Positions 1 to 6,315 of a stretch of DNA of 10,133 nt are shown here, piece by piece. A program made the translations under genes and the position numbers. Numbering within the stretch: the first letter of the stretch is position 1; each line of letters opens with the position of its first letter. This stretch comes from Planctomycetota bacterium (GTDB taxonomy: Bacteria; Planctomycetota; GCA-002687715; DRQF01), in contig JAJRYU010000111.1 in assembly GCA_024275615.1 (NCBI GenBank), forward strand, positions 1 to 10,133, written 5' to 3'. Under the pieces are notes generated by a model, which did not search any database, was not told where the DNA came from, and saw nothing but the letters and a program-made list of their open reading frames with translations.

Positions 1-16
1 AACAACAATTAGGCCG

Positions 17-247
17 TCATTTTTCTTGCGCCAACCCATGGACAAACTCCACAATGCACTCCCAAGTCTCCTGAGGTTTCGCAGTCGTGATGAGATGAGG
101 CGCTTCAACCCATCGGATTTCGGCATCTGGCCTCAGCCGCAGGATTTCCAAGACACGTTTTCGCCCTAGCAGACGATCTTCTGTCCCAGCAATCAAGAAC
201 ACAGAACCAGGGAATTGACTCAGGGTGAAAGGCAAGCGGGCGCTCAT
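17..247 (-). pseudogene. C-terminal remnant of an alpha/beta hydrolase
   Basis: The 76 codons match the last third of an alpha/beta-hydrolase fold. A beta strand ends in IAGTEDRLLG, where D24 fits the catalytic acid, and WVEAPH carries H51, which fits the catalytic histidine. The C-terminal helix ETWECIVEFV follows. The nucleophile elbow (G-x-S-x-G), the oxyanion region and the lid are all absent, although the family usually has 250-300 residues. A TAA stop lies immediately before the first ATG (248-250), and the sequence farther upstream on the minus strand gives no recognisable hydrolase in any frame. I therefore read this as a truncated gene rather than a small protein. Substrate cannot be inferred. 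The identification rests on motif spacing, not on a database search. Confidence 0.6.
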
Positions 248-471
248 TTATGTTCCTCTCGATCGGGCACACAGCACTCAGTTGGCCAAAGAAAACACGG
301 TCTGGGTCGAAGCGCTCAACAAATCCAGTGTCGCAGCTTGGCAGACAGACAAGAGCTTACATCGCATCCAAACGAAATAGCGCAGAACGCCCGGAAGATC
401 ACTCCCATTGGCCGAACTAAGAGGTCGAACAATCCGCGGCGCAGCGCGGTGCGTGACGAGAGTGCTACACC
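248..471. other. Non-coding or decayed stretch
   Basis: This stretch lies between the hydrolase remnant and the first 166-bp repeat. Open frames cross it on both strands, but none gives a protein-like composition or a motif I recognise. It may be worn-down 5' sequence of the hydrolase gene, but no residue pattern supports that. Confidence 0.4.
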
Positions 472-637
472 TTCAATTCCTTGGCCTCTCAGAGACGCAA
501 TTGGGAGTTGCATGGCCACAGCAAAGTCCCCCACTCCGATTCAGGCGCCAATCTCGCACGTTTTTCCCCAATGCTTGTCTTTCTTCCTTAGGGCATCGAC
601 TCTAAGCAACGACTGATACGCAGCTTACAACTTACCC
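472..637. repeat. 166-bp direct repeat, copy A
   Basis: This segment aligns without a single gap to 2440-2605 at a constant offset of 1968 bases. Bases 513-618 are nearly identical, with one clear substitution near 554 (atctcgc versus atcccgc). The left 40 bases and the last 20 bases are more diverged. A short internal dyad CTTAG (587-591) / CTAAG (602-606) is shared by both copies. No transposase and no terminal inverted repeats are visible. It lies about 225 bp upstream of the leftward hydrolase remnant and just left of a small regulator-like ORF. Confidence 0.9.
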
Positions 638-645
638 TCATCTCG

Positions 646-659
646 CCCATGCTCATGGG
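646..659. promoter_or_regulatory. Palindrome upstream of the small ORF at 684
   Basis: CCCATG, two bases, CATGGG form an exact 6+2+6 inverted repeat. It lies 24 bp before the ATG at 684 and just after repeat copy A. It has operator-like geometry, but no binding protein is known and the dyad is short enough to occur by chance. Confidence 0.3.
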
Positions 660-683
660 TCACTAAGCGGTCAGACCATAACC

Positions 684-824
684 ATGCCGAGAAATGAACT
701 TCCCCATTGGGGACAGCCTTTGACACGGATCAATAGCTACTTGCTGCAAGAATACGCTGATCGGCGAATGGAAGCGCTGGACCTTAGTCCGGCTAGCTTT
801 GTGCAATACAAAGCTCTTTGGTGA
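684..824 (+). pseudogene. Possible N-terminal remnant of a MarR-like regulator
   Basis: The 46 codons run from ATG at 684 to a TGA at 822-824. The stretch INSYLLQEYADRRMEALDL followed by SPASFVQYKALW resembles the first dimerisation helix and the 'GLTPAQYxVLxAL' helix that opens the winged helix of MarR-family regulators. Reading through the TGA continues with RIGKRFPRELELG, which could be a worn second helix. No wing or C-terminal dimerisation helix follows. The similarity is weak and was judged by eye, so chance resemblance is possible. Confidence 0.25.
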
Positions 825-922
825 AGGATTGGAAAGCGATTCCCAAGAGAATTGGAGTTGGGGATGAATACCATTTGTGGCCATGACCAAGATGCCGGTC
901 TGACGTTCATCGCTGCCGATGT
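825..922. other. Short intergenic gap
   Basis: This gap lies between the small regulator-like ORF and the stop codon of the leftward acetyltransferase gene. I see no convincing terminator (no stem followed by a T-run on either strand) and no coding signal. Confidence 0.4.
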
Positions 923-1447
923 TCAGAAGACAGAGTCTTGTCGACGTATGGCGTAACGCAAGGCAAGGATGCCATCGTAATCAATTTGGCCGTCTGCCCG
1001 CATCCCAACTTTTTCGAGTACACGGATCGATGCAGGATTGCCCGGAAGAACCAAACCAATGATCTCCTCCAGCCCGAGAACAGAAAACCCGAACTCCAAA
1101 CTCGCGGCACAGGCCTCTGTTGCCAATCCTTGCCCCCAATACTGGGGTAGGAACCGGTAGCCCACGTCCACAGCGTCAAGTTCAGGAAGATACTTCAACC
1201 CGCAAAAACCAATGACTTCCCCGGTCTCCTTCAAAACGCACGCCCATCGTCCATAACCGACTGTGTCAAAATCGGTGTAGCCAGTAATTGCTTCCTCTGC
1301 TGCCGCCACAGAAATAAGTGGGGGTTCACCAGTGAACCGCATCACGTCAGGATGACTGTTGAGTTCGAAGAGCGCCTTGGCATCATCAACCACAAGCGCT
1401 CGATGTTCCAGACGATTGGTTTCGGGTCCGATCCGGTAATTTTTCAT
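923..1447 (-). CDS. GNAT-family N-acetyltransferase (RimJ/RimL-like)
   Basis: This is an acetyl-CoA-dependent N-acetyltransferase of about 174 residues, the usual size for the RimJ/RimL-type GNAT group. The N-terminus has the typical 'ETxRLxxRxLxxDDAxALFELNSxPxVM' pattern (residues 9-36). The central strand VDVGYRFLP leads into the acetyl-CoA pyrophosphate loop WGQGLA (104-109) followed by TEA. The motif-B signature LPGNPASIRVLEKVGM closes the fold. I chose the internal ATG at 1447 over the upstream ATG at 1516 because family members begin just before the RL-E-R segment; neither site has a strong Shine-Dalgarno. The gene appears intact. It lies downstream of the broken LRR gene on the same strand, with a gap of about 110 bp. 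The acetylated substrate (ribosomal protein N-terminus, antibiotic or small amine) cannot be told from sequence. Confidence 0.88.
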   Translation of the reverse strand: MKNYRIGPETNRLEHRALVVDDAKALFELNSHPDVMRFTGEPPLISVAAAEEAITGYTDFDTVGYGRWACVLKETGEVIGFCGLKYLPELDAVDVGYRFLPQYWGQGLATEACAASLEFGFSVLGLEEIIGLVLPGNPASIRVLEKVGMRADGQIDYDGILALRYAIRRQDSVF

Positions 1448-1556
1448 CACTTGTCCAAGGCAGAGTTTAAGGTCGCCGCTCATCATGTCCAGTACGGACG
1501 AAAGAAAAGGCAACACTCATTTGCAAGTTTCGTCAATAGGATTCCGCGATCTCGTG

Positions 1557-2209
1557 TCATTTGAATTGGAAAGTATGGCCGATTCCGCTGTTCTTGAATG
1601 CCCCCAACCAGCGCTTTGATTCTGTCGCCCACCTGAAGGAAACCACTTCAAGGGACCTTGACCTGGCAAGGATGGCCAGCCCGTCATCGGCAGTTCTTGT
1701 ATCGGTATGTCCAAGTCTGTGAGAGCGGGAAACTCTGAGAGCACACCCATGCCAGCATCTGTGATGCCTTGTGCTTGGACCAATTTCAGGCGTTTGATAT
1801 GGCTCAGTTTCTTGAGACTGGATAACCCCTGGTCGTCGTAGCGGACATCCCAACCACCGATCTCAAGGTCCTCCAAGGAGTGGAAAACTCCGATGATCGC
1901 CAGCCCATCATTGGAAAATCTTGTGGTCCAGATGGACAGAGACTTCAGAGCAGGAAGTTTTGAGAGTTTCTGAAGTTTGCCTTCATCGGCCAGGGGATCA
2001 ATTTGGCCTGGCCTTTCAGAACCGTCGAGACGAATCTTCCGGAGAGAGCACAAGTCGTCTGAGCCCAGCTTCCCATGGCGCTCCAGCTCGACCTTCTGCA
2101 ACCAAGCCAAAAGAGGCACGAACTCAGGAGTGTTCTCTGCAACAATGGGTGCTTCATTCCTGCAAAACGTCAAGATGAGAATGATGGTGGAGAGTTTTAT
2201 TGTATTCAA
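1557..2209 (-). pseudogene. Frameshifted secreted leucine-rich-repeat protein
   Basis: The reading frame opens at a TTG (2207-2209) with a short basic and hydrophobic leader (KLSTIILILTF), suggesting export. Four to five leucine-rich repeats of about 24 residues follow: LPALKSLSIWTTRFSNDGL, FHSLEDLEIGGWDV, LSHIKRLKLVQAQGITDAGM and FPALTDLDI. Right after LDI the frame breaks near 1704-1708. Restoring one base gives LDITDTRTADDGLAIL, then SRSLEVVSFRW, and a stop at 1557-1559. The restored product would be about 217 residues. Unrepaired, the original frame runs on as unrelated sequence to 1517. These 'ITDxGLxxL' repeats are typical of Planctomycetes and Verrucomicrobia and usually mediate protein contacts outside the cytoplasm. 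A TTG start without a clear ribosome binding site adds to the impression of a decayed gene; a single-base sequencing error is the alternative. Confidence 0.8.
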
Positions 2210-2439
2210 AGTTAGAGGACGCCTGCACAGTGCAGAAGTTCAGGGAATTCTAGGAATTGTGGACACCTGGACCTTGCCATCAAAGCAACGACAAGAGGTT
2301 CTCCACCGGGCGTCCAAGGACAGGCTCGGGATTGTCTACGATCATCTTGACGGCCAACAACAAGAATCGTGACCTTCCGGCAAGCGTGCCCAAATCCTGT
2401 TTTTTGAGCACGAGCGAGCCAGCCCACCCAGATTGCACA
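2210..2439. other. Upstream region of the LRR gene, no gene recognised
   Basis: A leftward 96-codon frame starts inside repeat copy B and crosses this stretch, ending just before the LRR start. Its composition is low in typical protein features and I recognise no domain. The equivalent leftward frame begins at the same place in repeat copy A (MGDFAVA), which is explained by the shared repeat sequence rather than by a conserved gene, because the two frames diverge outside the repeat. Confidence 0.4.
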
Positions 2440-2605
2440 TTCAATTCCATGGCTTCTCAGAGACGAAATTGAAAGACTCTTGGCCACAGCAAAGTCCCCC
2501 ACTCCGATTCAGGCGCCAATCCCGCACGTTTTTCCCCAATGCTTGTCTTTCTTCCTTAGGGCATCGACTCTAAGCAACGACTGATAAATAGCTTACAATT
2601 TACCT
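2440..2605. repeat. 166-bp direct repeat, copy B
   Basis: This is the second copy of the repeat at 472-637, in the same orientation and without gaps. The central block (2481-2586) is almost unchanged. It ends only six bases before the palindromic operator of the TetR gene, and it lies about 230 bp upstream of the leftward LRR gene, nearly the same spacing as copy A has to the hydrolase remnant. It may therefore carry regulatory sequence for flanking genes, mark a past recombination, or be a non-autonomous mobile sequence. Confidence 0.9.
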
Positions 2606-2611
2606 TGCAAT

Positions 2612-2633
2612 AAAAGTAAACGCGTTTACTTTT
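2612..2633. promoter_or_regulatory. 22-bp perfect palindrome, probable TetR operator
   Basis: The half-site AAAAGTAAACG is followed at once by its exact reverse complement, centred between 2622 and 2623. It ends 5 bp before the start codon of the TetR-family gene, where a bound dimer would block transcription initiation. The core AGTAAACGCGTTTACT has the A/T-flanked GC-centred form seen in operators of TetR regulators that control fatty-acid desaturation. Autorepression of the regulator-desaturase operon is inferred from position and symmetry. Confidence 0.75.
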
Positions 2634-2638
2634 TAACC

Positions 2639-3328
2639 ATGAGGAACGCAAGACATTCCAACCCAGGCAAGGGCCCCACGAAAGGGGAACGTACTCGGCA
2701 ACGGCTGTTTGACACTGCGGTCCGGAGTTTTCAACACATAGGTTACGAGGCGACCTCACTGCGCATGATCGCCACCGAAGCCGGAGTCACCCCCGCACTC
2801 CTCTACCGCTACTTTCGCAACAAGGAAGCCATTGTTGCCGAGCTCTACACTAAGGCGCTGCTCGATTGGTCGGAACGCAGCCAAGTCATACCGGAGGGCA
2901 CGTGGAGCGCTCGAACACTCTGGTTGACCCAGCTCGCTTTTGATGTCCTCGCACCCTACCGAGACCTACTTCGAGTGCTTTCCGGGTCCATGATCACAGG
3001 CGACCCGGCCACCAGCCCGCTCCACAGCGACCAGGCTAAACTCGTCGCTGGTGAGACTTTCTTGAGAGCTGTAACTGGAGCGAACGACGCGCCGCCAAAG
3101 AGATACGTCGCCGAGCATGTCGACCTTGCTTACGTCGGCCACCTCGGGCTAATCCTCTTCTGGGTCATGGATAAGACGCCGAAACAAGAAGCAACGGCAC
3201 GCCTCATGGACCAGGCCGCCGAGCTCGCTCCGCTCTTCAAACTCGGGCTCAAGATGCCGCGCATCGGACCGCGACTACGAGCAATCGGACCAACGCTGAT
3301 GGCTGGCCTGAAAGGAGAGGCGCCATGA
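2639..3328 (+). CDS. TetR/AcrR-family transcriptional regulator
   Basis: This is a 229-residue protein with the typical TetR layout. The N-terminal helix-turn-helix spans about residues 18-63: RTRQRLFDTAVRSF, then GYEATSLRMIATEAGV, then the recognition helix TPALLYRYFRNKEAIV. An alpha-helical ligand-binding and dimerisation domain of about 160 residues follows and is not conserved enough to name an inducer. No Shine-Dalgarno is visible before the ATG at 2639, and the palindrome at 2612-2633 is only 5 bp away, so the message may be leaderless or nearly so. The stop codon overlaps the start of the desaturase gene (ATGA at 3325-3328), so the two are probably translationally coupled. By analogy with DesT-type and FabR-type regulators, an acyl-CoA or another fatty-acyl ligand is a reasonable but unproven inducer. 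The coding sequence looks intact. Confidence 0.93.
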   Translation: MRNARHSNPGKGPTKGERTRQRLFDTAVRSFQHIGYEATSLRMIATEAGVTPALLYRYFRNKEAIVAELYTKALLDWSERSQVIPEGTWSARTLWLTQLAFDVLAPYRDLLRVLSGSMITGDPATSPLHSDQAKLVAGETFLRAVTGANDAPPKRYVAEHVDLAYVGHLGLILFWVMDKTPKQEATARLMDQAAELAPLFKLGLKMPRIGPRLRAIGPTLMAGLKGEAP

Positions 3329-4290
3329 ACCCTGTTCCCCGGCATGTCGGCACCGTTCGATTCGCCCCGGCCAAGACATTTTGGTTGTGGCTGAACGTGA
3401 CCGCGGGGATCTGGGTTCTTTGTCACGGTTTCTCCTTCACGGAAGGAATGGCAGTTTTTGCGTTGTCGTTTCTAACGTTATGCCTTGGCCACTCGGTAGG
3501 CCTTCACCGTGGAATCATCCATGGTACTTTCGCGATGCCGACCTGGTTCAAGCGTTTTCTTGTTTCTCTCTTTGTCCTCACCGGTCTCGGCGGCCCGTTG
3601 TCGTGGATTCGCCTCCACCGCGTCCGGGATTTCTGGCAGAACCGAATCGACTGCCCGCCCTACTTTTCATACGGACACAACCTCATTCTGGACTTCTACT
3701 GGAACCTTCACTGCCGCTTTGATCCAACGTCGTGGACTCCCTACGCCCTTGCGTCCGAGATCGAGACGGACGGATTCCTCCATCTCCTCCAACGAACTTG
3801 GTGGATGTGGAACATACTTTTCTTCGGCTTGGTGAGTTTCACTCTCGGTTGGGAAAGCGCCATGGTGTTGGGCCCTGCCCGCGTCGCTGGAAGTATCAGC
3901 GGTCACTGGTTTATTGGTTTTTGGACGCACAAGTACGGACACGCCCGCTTCGAGATTGAAGGCGCATCAGAGATCGGCACAAATTCGCTCCTACTCGGCT
4001 GGATTTCCTTCGGCGAAGGTTTCCACAACAACCACCACGCTTTTCCGGATTCCGCGCGCATCGGACATACTTCTTTCGAATTTGATCTGGGCTGGTTATC
4101 GATCCTCGTACTTGAGCGACTGGGCCTTGCCATGAAAGTGAAGAGCTGGTCCCGCCCAAGTGCTCAGCGACGGTCTCACAGCACAGTAGACGCTCTATTC
4201 TGTCGGACTAGGAATTCGGCGCGGTGCCGAATTGAGAGAAGGAAGCGGGGATTATTGAGAATGTCGGCTGTAGATCTGCCATGTCGATGA
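3325..4290 (+). CDS. Membrane fatty-acid (acyl-CoA-type) desaturase with atypical second histidine box
   Basis: This is a membrane di-iron desaturase that would introduce a double bond into fatty-acyl chains. Hydrophobic segments near residues 20-33, 43-60, 78-92 and 160-200 surround the histidine motifs. Box 1 is H61-R-G-I-I-H66 (HX4H), preceded by GHSVG. Box 3 is H234-N-N-H-H238 (HXXHH) in EGFHNNHHAFP. The GHW...H motif supplies H194 and H202. The usual second box HXXHH is replaced by LHRVRDFWQN, leaving only H98. I recall a bacterial subgroup with 'H-x-x-RDWAQ' at this place, so this may be a subgroup trait rather than damage. A strong AAGGAG (3312-3317) lies 7 bp before the start inside the tetR 3' end. 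Homology seems to end near residue 274; the last 45 or so residues are arginine-rich, look non-native and contain a hairpin, suggesting a lost stop or frameshift near 4140-4165. Confidence 0.85.
   Translation: MNPVPRHVGTVRFAPAKTFWLWLNVTAGIWVLCHGFSFTEGMAVFALSFLTLCLGHSVGLHRGIIHGTFAMPTWFKRFLVSLFVLTGLGGPLSWIRLHRVRDFWQNRIDCPPYFSYGHNLILDFYWNLHCRFDPTSWTPYALASEIETDGFLHLLQRTWWMWNILFFGLVSFTLGWESAMVLGPARVAGSISGHWFIGFWTHKYGHARFEIEGASEIGTNSLLLGWISFGEGFHNNHHAFPDSARIGHTSFEFDLGWLSILVLERLGLAMKVKSWSRPSAQRRSHSTVDALFCRTRNSARCRIERRKRGLLRMSAVDLPCR
4213..4233. other. Hairpin in the 3' tail of the desaturase ORF
   Basis: AATTCGGC, a 5-base loop, and GCCGAATT form an 8-bp perfect stem. No T-run follows on either strand, so it is not a canonical intrinsic terminator. 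Its place inside the suspicious C-terminal tail suggests that the desaturase gene originally ended before it. Confidence 0.5.
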
Positions 4291-4752
4291 GCTATCCTTG
4301 AACAACAACAAACACACCCGGAGTATTGGAGCTAGCGTTTGTCGGGCATCTATCCTCACTTCTTCGAACTCACGTGCGACAATCGCCTGCAGGCCGGCGT
4401 CGGGTTCGTTGTAGCTGGAGTTTACCAGGCCTCTCACCTAGAACCGTAGACCATCAACGGCCACCGCGATAAGTCCATACTGAAACTGGCTCATAAATGC
4501 TGCGTTTGTGGTGATCATTGTCTTGCCAGAAAGTACGCTAAAGACAGCCGCCTTGCCCCAGTAATTGCTGCCGAAATGTAGCCGGAAAATATAGGGAAAA
4601 CTTGAGAGTTCAAAAGTCTGTGAGAATGCACTATCGAGTGGCAGGTTTGCCAATGAGGCACCACCAATGATTGCATTTGTCCCCGAATTTGAAGCTGCCG
4701 TCGAAGGTGACTTCGGCGAACCGAAGAGACCGTGGCAATAAGAAGAGTCGTG
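4291..4752. other. Unassigned stretch between desaturase and yqeY remnant
   Basis: On the minus strand the frame of the yqeY 3' part stays open from 4752 to a TAG at 4438-4440, and after that stop the same frame stays open again to 4252. The translated text (for example FELSSFPYIFRLHFG and VAREFEEVRIDARQTL) is protein-like in places, but I recognise no family. It may be the worn remains of the gene that followed yqeY, or simple run-through. No plus-strand gene is apparent. Confidence 0.35.
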
Positions 4753-5174
4753 GAAAAAATTGACTAACTTGGCGACGAATTTGCCATCTGACTTGCCTTT
4801 TACTTGAGGGGCGAGCAATCCCATGTCCTTCTTCGCCGTGGCAGACGTGTCGGCGATCGCCTCTTCGATGAAGACAACAAGCTCATCTTCACTCAGTTGC
4901 TTGGGAAAGAACTCGCTAATGATGGCGAGATCAGGTTTTCATTGTCGGCCATTTCACTACGATCGAATTTCTCCGCCGCCTCGATAGACTCACGTCTTTG
5001 CTCGGCTGCCTTGACCCGCAAGGTCAGGACGTCCTCCATTGTCGATTCTTGGCGTTTGCCGACTTCGAATTGCTTGTCTTGGGCAGAATGCATTCTGAGC
5101 GTTGCGAGCCGGAATTCCTCGCAGAATCTCATTGCTGTCTTGATTTCTTCTTCGAGCTAGTCCTTCAGGGACAT
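4753..5174 (-). pseudogene. yqeY: GatB/YqeY-family gene broken by a nonsense codon and a frameshift
   Basis: Read with one base restored near 4930-4940, the minus strand encodes a complete YqeY-like protein of about 141 residues, close to the family length of about 147. Recognisable segments are MSLKD-LEEEIKTAMR, FRLATLRMHSAQDKQFEVG, VKAAEQRRESIEAAEKFDR, then in the second frame DLAIISEFFPKQLSEDEL, IEEAIADTSATAKKDMG and PQVKGKSDGKFVAKLV. The natural start is the ATG at 5172-5174, with TAGGAA seven bases upstream (5182-5187). A TAG stop replaces the sixth codon (5157-5159), where homologues typically carry Gln. YqeY resembles the tRNA-binding C-terminal part of GatB, and its role is not well defined. 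Two independent lesions plus loss of a clear 3' end argue for a true pseudogene rather than a single error. Confidence 0.87.
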
Positions 5175-5458
5175 AGGCAAATTCCTAATCTGGATTCGAG
5201 TCAGCGCGATCTTGCCGCGATTGGGAGCCTGCTTGAACGAGGAAAACCAGCAACTGACGTCCTGTCAGCAAATGGGGGTGACTCAAGGAGCGATTTGGCC
5301 GCTGGATCTTGCTTCAGGCACCGGCCCGAGCTGATTCTGGGCATGATCCTCGCGAGGCTGGAGGGGACTGCAGATCATGGTCCAAATTGGAGGCCAAAGT
5401 TCTCTGCGGTGGGCCTCTTTCACCAGCCGGATCACCCCTGGATGACTCAAGTTTTTGG
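5175..5458. other. Intergenic stretch, no gene recognised
   Basis: This stretch lies between the yqeY remnant and the end of the leftward helical-protein gene. Reading past the TAG of that gene gives about 60 further codons without known features. A plus-strand frame running 4998-5543 crosses it but begins as antisense of yqeY and has no family signature. The yqeY ribosome binding site at 5182-5187 is the only functional element I can point to. Confidence 0.4.
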
Positions 5459-5472
5459 GCCCGGGGGCGGGC
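5459..5472. other. GC-rich hairpin at the 3' end of the helical-protein gene
   Basis: GCCCG, four bases, CGGGC form a very stable stem right at the TAG stop of the leftward gene. On the transcribed minus strand it is followed by CCAAAAAC rather than a T-run, so it is not a classic intrinsic terminator, although it could stabilise the mRNA 3' end. Confidence 0.4.
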
Positions 5473-6263
5473 TAGTTGTCGCCACTTTTGATTTCCTGGG
5501 CACCCTGCATCGTTCGCATCTTGTCGACTTCTTTGACTTGTAGATCGTAGTCTTTTGAGAAGACCGCGTACTGCTGCATGTCCATATAGCGCTGCGCATC
5601 GGTACTGACTACCTTCATGGCATTGTCAATTTGCGTGAATGCCACCATCTTCTCTTTCTGCTCTGCCGTGGAGCCCATGGCAACACCCCATGCTGGCAAG
5701 ATTTGGTCCATCAACAGGCTCACGGATTCTTCGAATTGCTCTTTCTGGTCTGGCTTCAGGTTGAGTTTGTCGAGGGTCTTCTGCATTTCCATTTGCATCT
5801 GGACCTTGATGAAGGGAGACCATCTCATTCGTTCCGATTGCCGCCGGTCAAGATCGCGTTTGGCAAGTGCCTTGTCAACGACGCGCCCCATGGCATCATC
5901 GATCGCTGCTTGCTCGGCGGCTGCGACCAAAGAACTGGCTGCATCCTTGCCTTTCGTTTTCGCACTCTTGAGGGTCCCTAGTTCAGCTTGAACTTTACGC
6001 AAGTGGCGATGGTATTCGTGGTCAAGTGACCGCAGGGCCTGCATGTCGAGGGGTGGTGACACGCGTGGAGAAGCCTCCAGTTGGTCCATTCTGGACTGCA
6101 GCAACAAGAACGAATCGGAAAGGCGCTCAAATGAGGCCTCCAAATCTTGCCGCGCCGGGAGAGCATTTTCACCTTGGGCGTTTTCCGAAAAGAGCAGCGC
6201 TGCAACCGCGCCAGCGAGGGTTGTAGCCAAGACACAGATGAGGACGAGAAAAGTCGGTTTCAT
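5472..6263 (-). CDS. Exported or membrane-anchored alpha-helical hypothetical protein
   Basis: The 263-residue protein starts with a clear signal or anchor sequence, MKPTFLVLICVLATTLAGA followed by VAALLF (residues 1-25). The rest is polar and strongly helical. Residues 40-100 have heptad-like spacing (LEASFERLSDSFLLLQSRMDQ, then LDHEYHRHLRKVQAELGTL) that suggests a coiled coil, and residues 155-215 are rich in Met, Gln and Lys. The segment KLNLKPDQKEQFEESVSLLM resembles the 'LxLTxxQxxxF' helices of Spy/CpxP-like periplasmic proteins, but the match is too weak to assign the family. The ribosome binding site GGAGAA lies 5 bp before the ATG. The 340-bp region upstream, shared with the divergent gene at 6606, contains two CRP-like palindromes and a possible promoter. 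Function is unknown. The gene appears intact. Confidence 0.82.
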   Translation of the reverse strand: MKPTFLVLICVLATTLAGAVAALLFSENAQGENALPARQDLEASFERLSDSFLLLQSRMDQLEASPRVSPPLDMQALRSLDHEYHRHLRKVQAELGTLKSAKTKGKDAASSLVAAAEQAAIDDAMGRVVDKALAKRDLDRRQSERMRWSPFIKVQMQMEMQKTLDKLNLKPDQKEQFEESVSLLMDQILPAWGVAMGSTAEQKEKMVAFTQIDNAMKVVSTDAQRYMDMQQYAVFSKDYDLQVKEVDKMRTMQGAQEIKSGDN

Positions 6264-6315
6264 GGTGGTTCTCCGTTGTTTCGTGACCCCGAGACTGGGG
6301 ATTGTCGACCGGACT

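Noticed and set aside
316..534. A leftward ORF sharing the start MGDFAVA with another at 2212-2502, suggesting a conserved small gene pair
   Set aside because: The shared residues come only from the 166-bp repeat. Outside it the two frames have nothing in common, so they are best seen as by-products of the repeat.
472..2605. The direct repeats as integron attC sites with GNAT and LRR cassettes
   Set aside because: I found no GTTRRRY/RYYYAAC core pairs or imperfect inverted-repeat structure typical of attC, and the cargo of two genes with long spacers is not cassette-like.
4438..5159. Reassignment of TAG to glutamine (TAG at yqeY codon 6 where Gln is usual, and another in-frame TAG at 4438-4440)
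   Set aside because: The yqeY gene also has a frameshift, which recoding does not explain, and TAG ends the intact-looking gene at 5472. Simple pseudogenisation is sufficient.
5459..5472. The GC hairpin as an intrinsic terminator for the leftward gene
   Set aside because: On the transcribed strand the stem is followed by CCAAAAAC and not by a T-run.
4998..5543. A 181-codon plus-strand open frame
   Set aside because: Its first third is antisense to the clearly recognisable yqeY remnant and its end overlaps the 3' end of the helical-protein gene. No motif or ribosome binding site supports it.
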